Of a stretch of 7,084 nucleotides of DNA, positions 6,353 through 7,084 are shown in pieces. Location: assembly GCA_029939785.1 (NCBI GenBank), contig JAOZSG010000177.1, forward strand, positions 1-7,084, read 5' to 3'. The notes beneath the pieces are model-generated. The model saw nothing but the letters and a program-made list of their open reading frames with translations, ran no database searches and had not been told where the DNA came from. The stretch is from Fidelibacterota bacterium (GTDB taxonomy: Bacteria; Fidelibacterota; UBA2242; JAFGTP01). Position 1 is the first letter of the stretch; every line of letters starts with the position of its first letter. A program made the translations under genes and the position numbers.

Positions 6353-6677
6353 TTTAATTAAATCATAACTTACATTACCCAAATATAAAATAAAGACCGG
6401 ATTAAACCTGCATTTTTCTACTATACTCGTAAATGAATATATTCTCATCGGATTTCATGATATTTAAGTCTGATTATTTATACATATCTGGAATTTAGTA
6501 AAAAAACAATTCCCGTCGTTAACGACTTTTTTTCTTCTTATACAGGAAATATTTTCTTCCAACCAATATTTAATAATTACCCCCAAGTCAACAAAACCAA
6601 TCTAACTTATTAAAAATACAACAATTACATTAAACATATTTCGAATTAGTAAAATTTATTTTATTTTATTATTCTTT
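6353..6677. other. Gene-free AT-rich spacer between divergent genes
   Basis: No credible coding frame or RNA gene is visible. The stretch should hold the promoter of the minus-strand ABC-F unit, but no convincing -35/-10 pair stands out. The one structured spot is the palindrome at 6515-6526 with flanking A and T runs, listed separately. Confidence 0.5.
6500..6533. promoter_or_regulatory. Perfect 12-bp palindrome GTCGTTAACGAC flanked by A7 and T7
   Basis: The palindrome is at 6515-6526, followed at once by T7 (6527-6533) and preceded by A7 (6500-6506) with 8 bases between. It is a local GC peak in AT-rich spacer between divergent genes, which fits a repressor operator. It could also be a weak terminator with a 4-bp GC stem, a TTAA loop and a T tail, but no plus-strand gene ends before it. 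Confidence 0.35.
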
Positions 6678-6717
6678 TGGCATTCTATTTGAATTTTATT
6701 TAATTTGTATTTATTAA
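6678..6717 (+). promoter_or_regulatory. Candidate promoter region of the right-edge gene (sigma-54-like and sigma-70-like)
   Basis: TGGCAT (6678-6683), five bases, then TTGA (6689-6692) resembles the sigma-54 -24/-12 pattern TGGCAC-N5-TTGC with exact spacing but A in place of the -12 C. Overlapping it, TTGAAT (6689-6694), 17 bases and TATTAA (6712-6717) form a weak sigma-70 pair, each matching 4 of 6. Either would place transcription start 10-40 bases before the ATG at 6737. Sequence alone does not decide between them. Confidence 0.3.
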
Positions 6718-6736
6718 AAAATCAACAGGTTCCACT

Positions 6737-7084
6737 ATGAAAACACAAATATATCCAAGTCGTCCAATAAAAATAATATTGTTTTTATCTATTATTATGA
6801 CATTTACATCAATTGTTCAAAGCGGTACTAGCACCTATATTAACAATACTAAGAAATTTAAATTTATTGAAACACCAAATAAAGAATCACTTCATTATTC
6901 ACTTTATTTATCAAGTGATCTAAATACTAAGACACTTGAATTAAAAAAAATGACTATTCAAGGAAAAATTGAATGGCAAAACACTCATTCATTACATAAA
7001 AATTTCAAATTGACATCTATTCATTATATTAATAATAAATATTTGATTGTTGGATACATAATTAAGAATTCAACAAATTATGAT
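6737..7084 (+). CDS. Exported protein of unknown function, N-terminal part (partial)
   Basis: The ATG at 6737 opens 116 codons that run off the right edge with no stop. AGG at 6727-6729 stands 7 bases upstream as ribosome binding site. Residues 1-12 carry Lys and Arg, residues 13-27 are hydrophobic (ILFLSIIMTFTSI), and VQSG at 27-30 is a plausible signal peptidase site, so export to the periplasm or cell surface is predicted. A single uncleaved anchor is possible. The mature part is rich in Asn, Lys, Thr and aromatic residues with alternating beta-like patterns. Residues 74-107 (IQGKIEWQNT, then NKYLIVGYI) recall one blade of the beta-propeller-like repeats with the pattern GxIxWxxT...GGYIVAGYT, but one blade is not enough to name a fold. 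I do not recognise the gene. It is divergent from the ABC-F unit, with about 425 bases between. Confidence 0.72.
   Translation, partial: MKTQIYPSRPIKIILFLSIIMTFTSIVQSGTSTYINNTKKFKFIETPNKESLHYSLYLSSDLNTKTLELKKMTIQGKIEWQNTHSLHKNFKLTSIHYINNKYLIVGYIIKNSTNYD

Noticed and set aside
6164..6448. 94-codon minus-strand frame overlapping the ABC-F start
   Set aside because: It reads the ABC-F N-terminal region in another frame. The ABC-F Walker A reading is clearly the true one.
6406..6462. Possible 18-codon leader peptide (MKSDENIFIYEYSRKMQV) upstream of the ABC-F gene
   Set aside because: It has no ribosome binding site, no run of regulatory codons and no terminator/anti-terminator pair between it and the ABC-F gene.
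1..7084. CRISPR arrays, tRNA or rRNA genes, transposases, toxin-antitoxin pairs
   Set aside because: No regularly spaced repeats, cloverleaf-like sequences, transposase motifs or paired small genes were seen. The HNH gene alone does not indicate a defence island.

Overview
This is an AT-rich window (roughly 30% GC by eye) in which almost every gene lies on the minus strand. Three things suggest a low-GC Desulfobacterota (deltaproteobacterial) genome. The left-edge gene has the sensor-domain pattern common in that phylum's signalling proteins. The small HNH protein has a TMDH...NVVPCC...KKYLTPV pattern that I associate with conserved deltaproteobacterial HNH proteins. A sigma-54-like site lies upstream of the right-hand gene. 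The assignment is inference from protein style, not a database result.

Layout from left to right. Positions 1-525 hold the N-terminal 175 codons of a membrane-anchored sensor protein (minus strand, cut by the window edge). Positions 711-1979 hold a FabF-like beta-ketoacyl-ACP synthase with an intact Cys-His-Lys-His active site. Just upstream of it, 2030-2386 carries what looks like the orphaned C-terminal part of an AIR-synthase/ThiL-type kinase with no convincing start. A strong rho-independent terminator (2415-2448) closes the next gene, a predicted pyrophosphate-dependent phosphofructokinase (2470-3675). The gap 3676-4036 contains a block of markedly higher GC with inverted-repeat ends and hairpins, probably a small dispersed repeat or MITE-like remnant.

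Positions 4037-6312 form a tight two-gene unit. A YbiT-type ABC-F ATPase with a Uup-like C-terminal coiled coil is followed two bases later by the small HNH endonuclease, whose ribosome binding site lies inside the end of the ABC-F gene. Upstream is a gene-free stretch (6313-6736) with a leader hairpin, a perfect 12-bp palindrome and promoter-like sequences. At the right edge (6737-7084) a plus-strand gene for an exported protein of unknown function begins and runs out of the window.

Functionally these are mostly independent units: glycolysis/gluconeogenesis (PFP), an orphan ketosynthase, a ribosome-associated ATPase coupled to a nuclease, and two envelope proteins. I see no clear new multi-gene defence or biosynthetic system. 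The best leads are the coupled ABC-F/HNH pair, the GC-rich inverted-repeat block, and the decayed ThiL-like remnant next to an unaccompanied ketosynthase.
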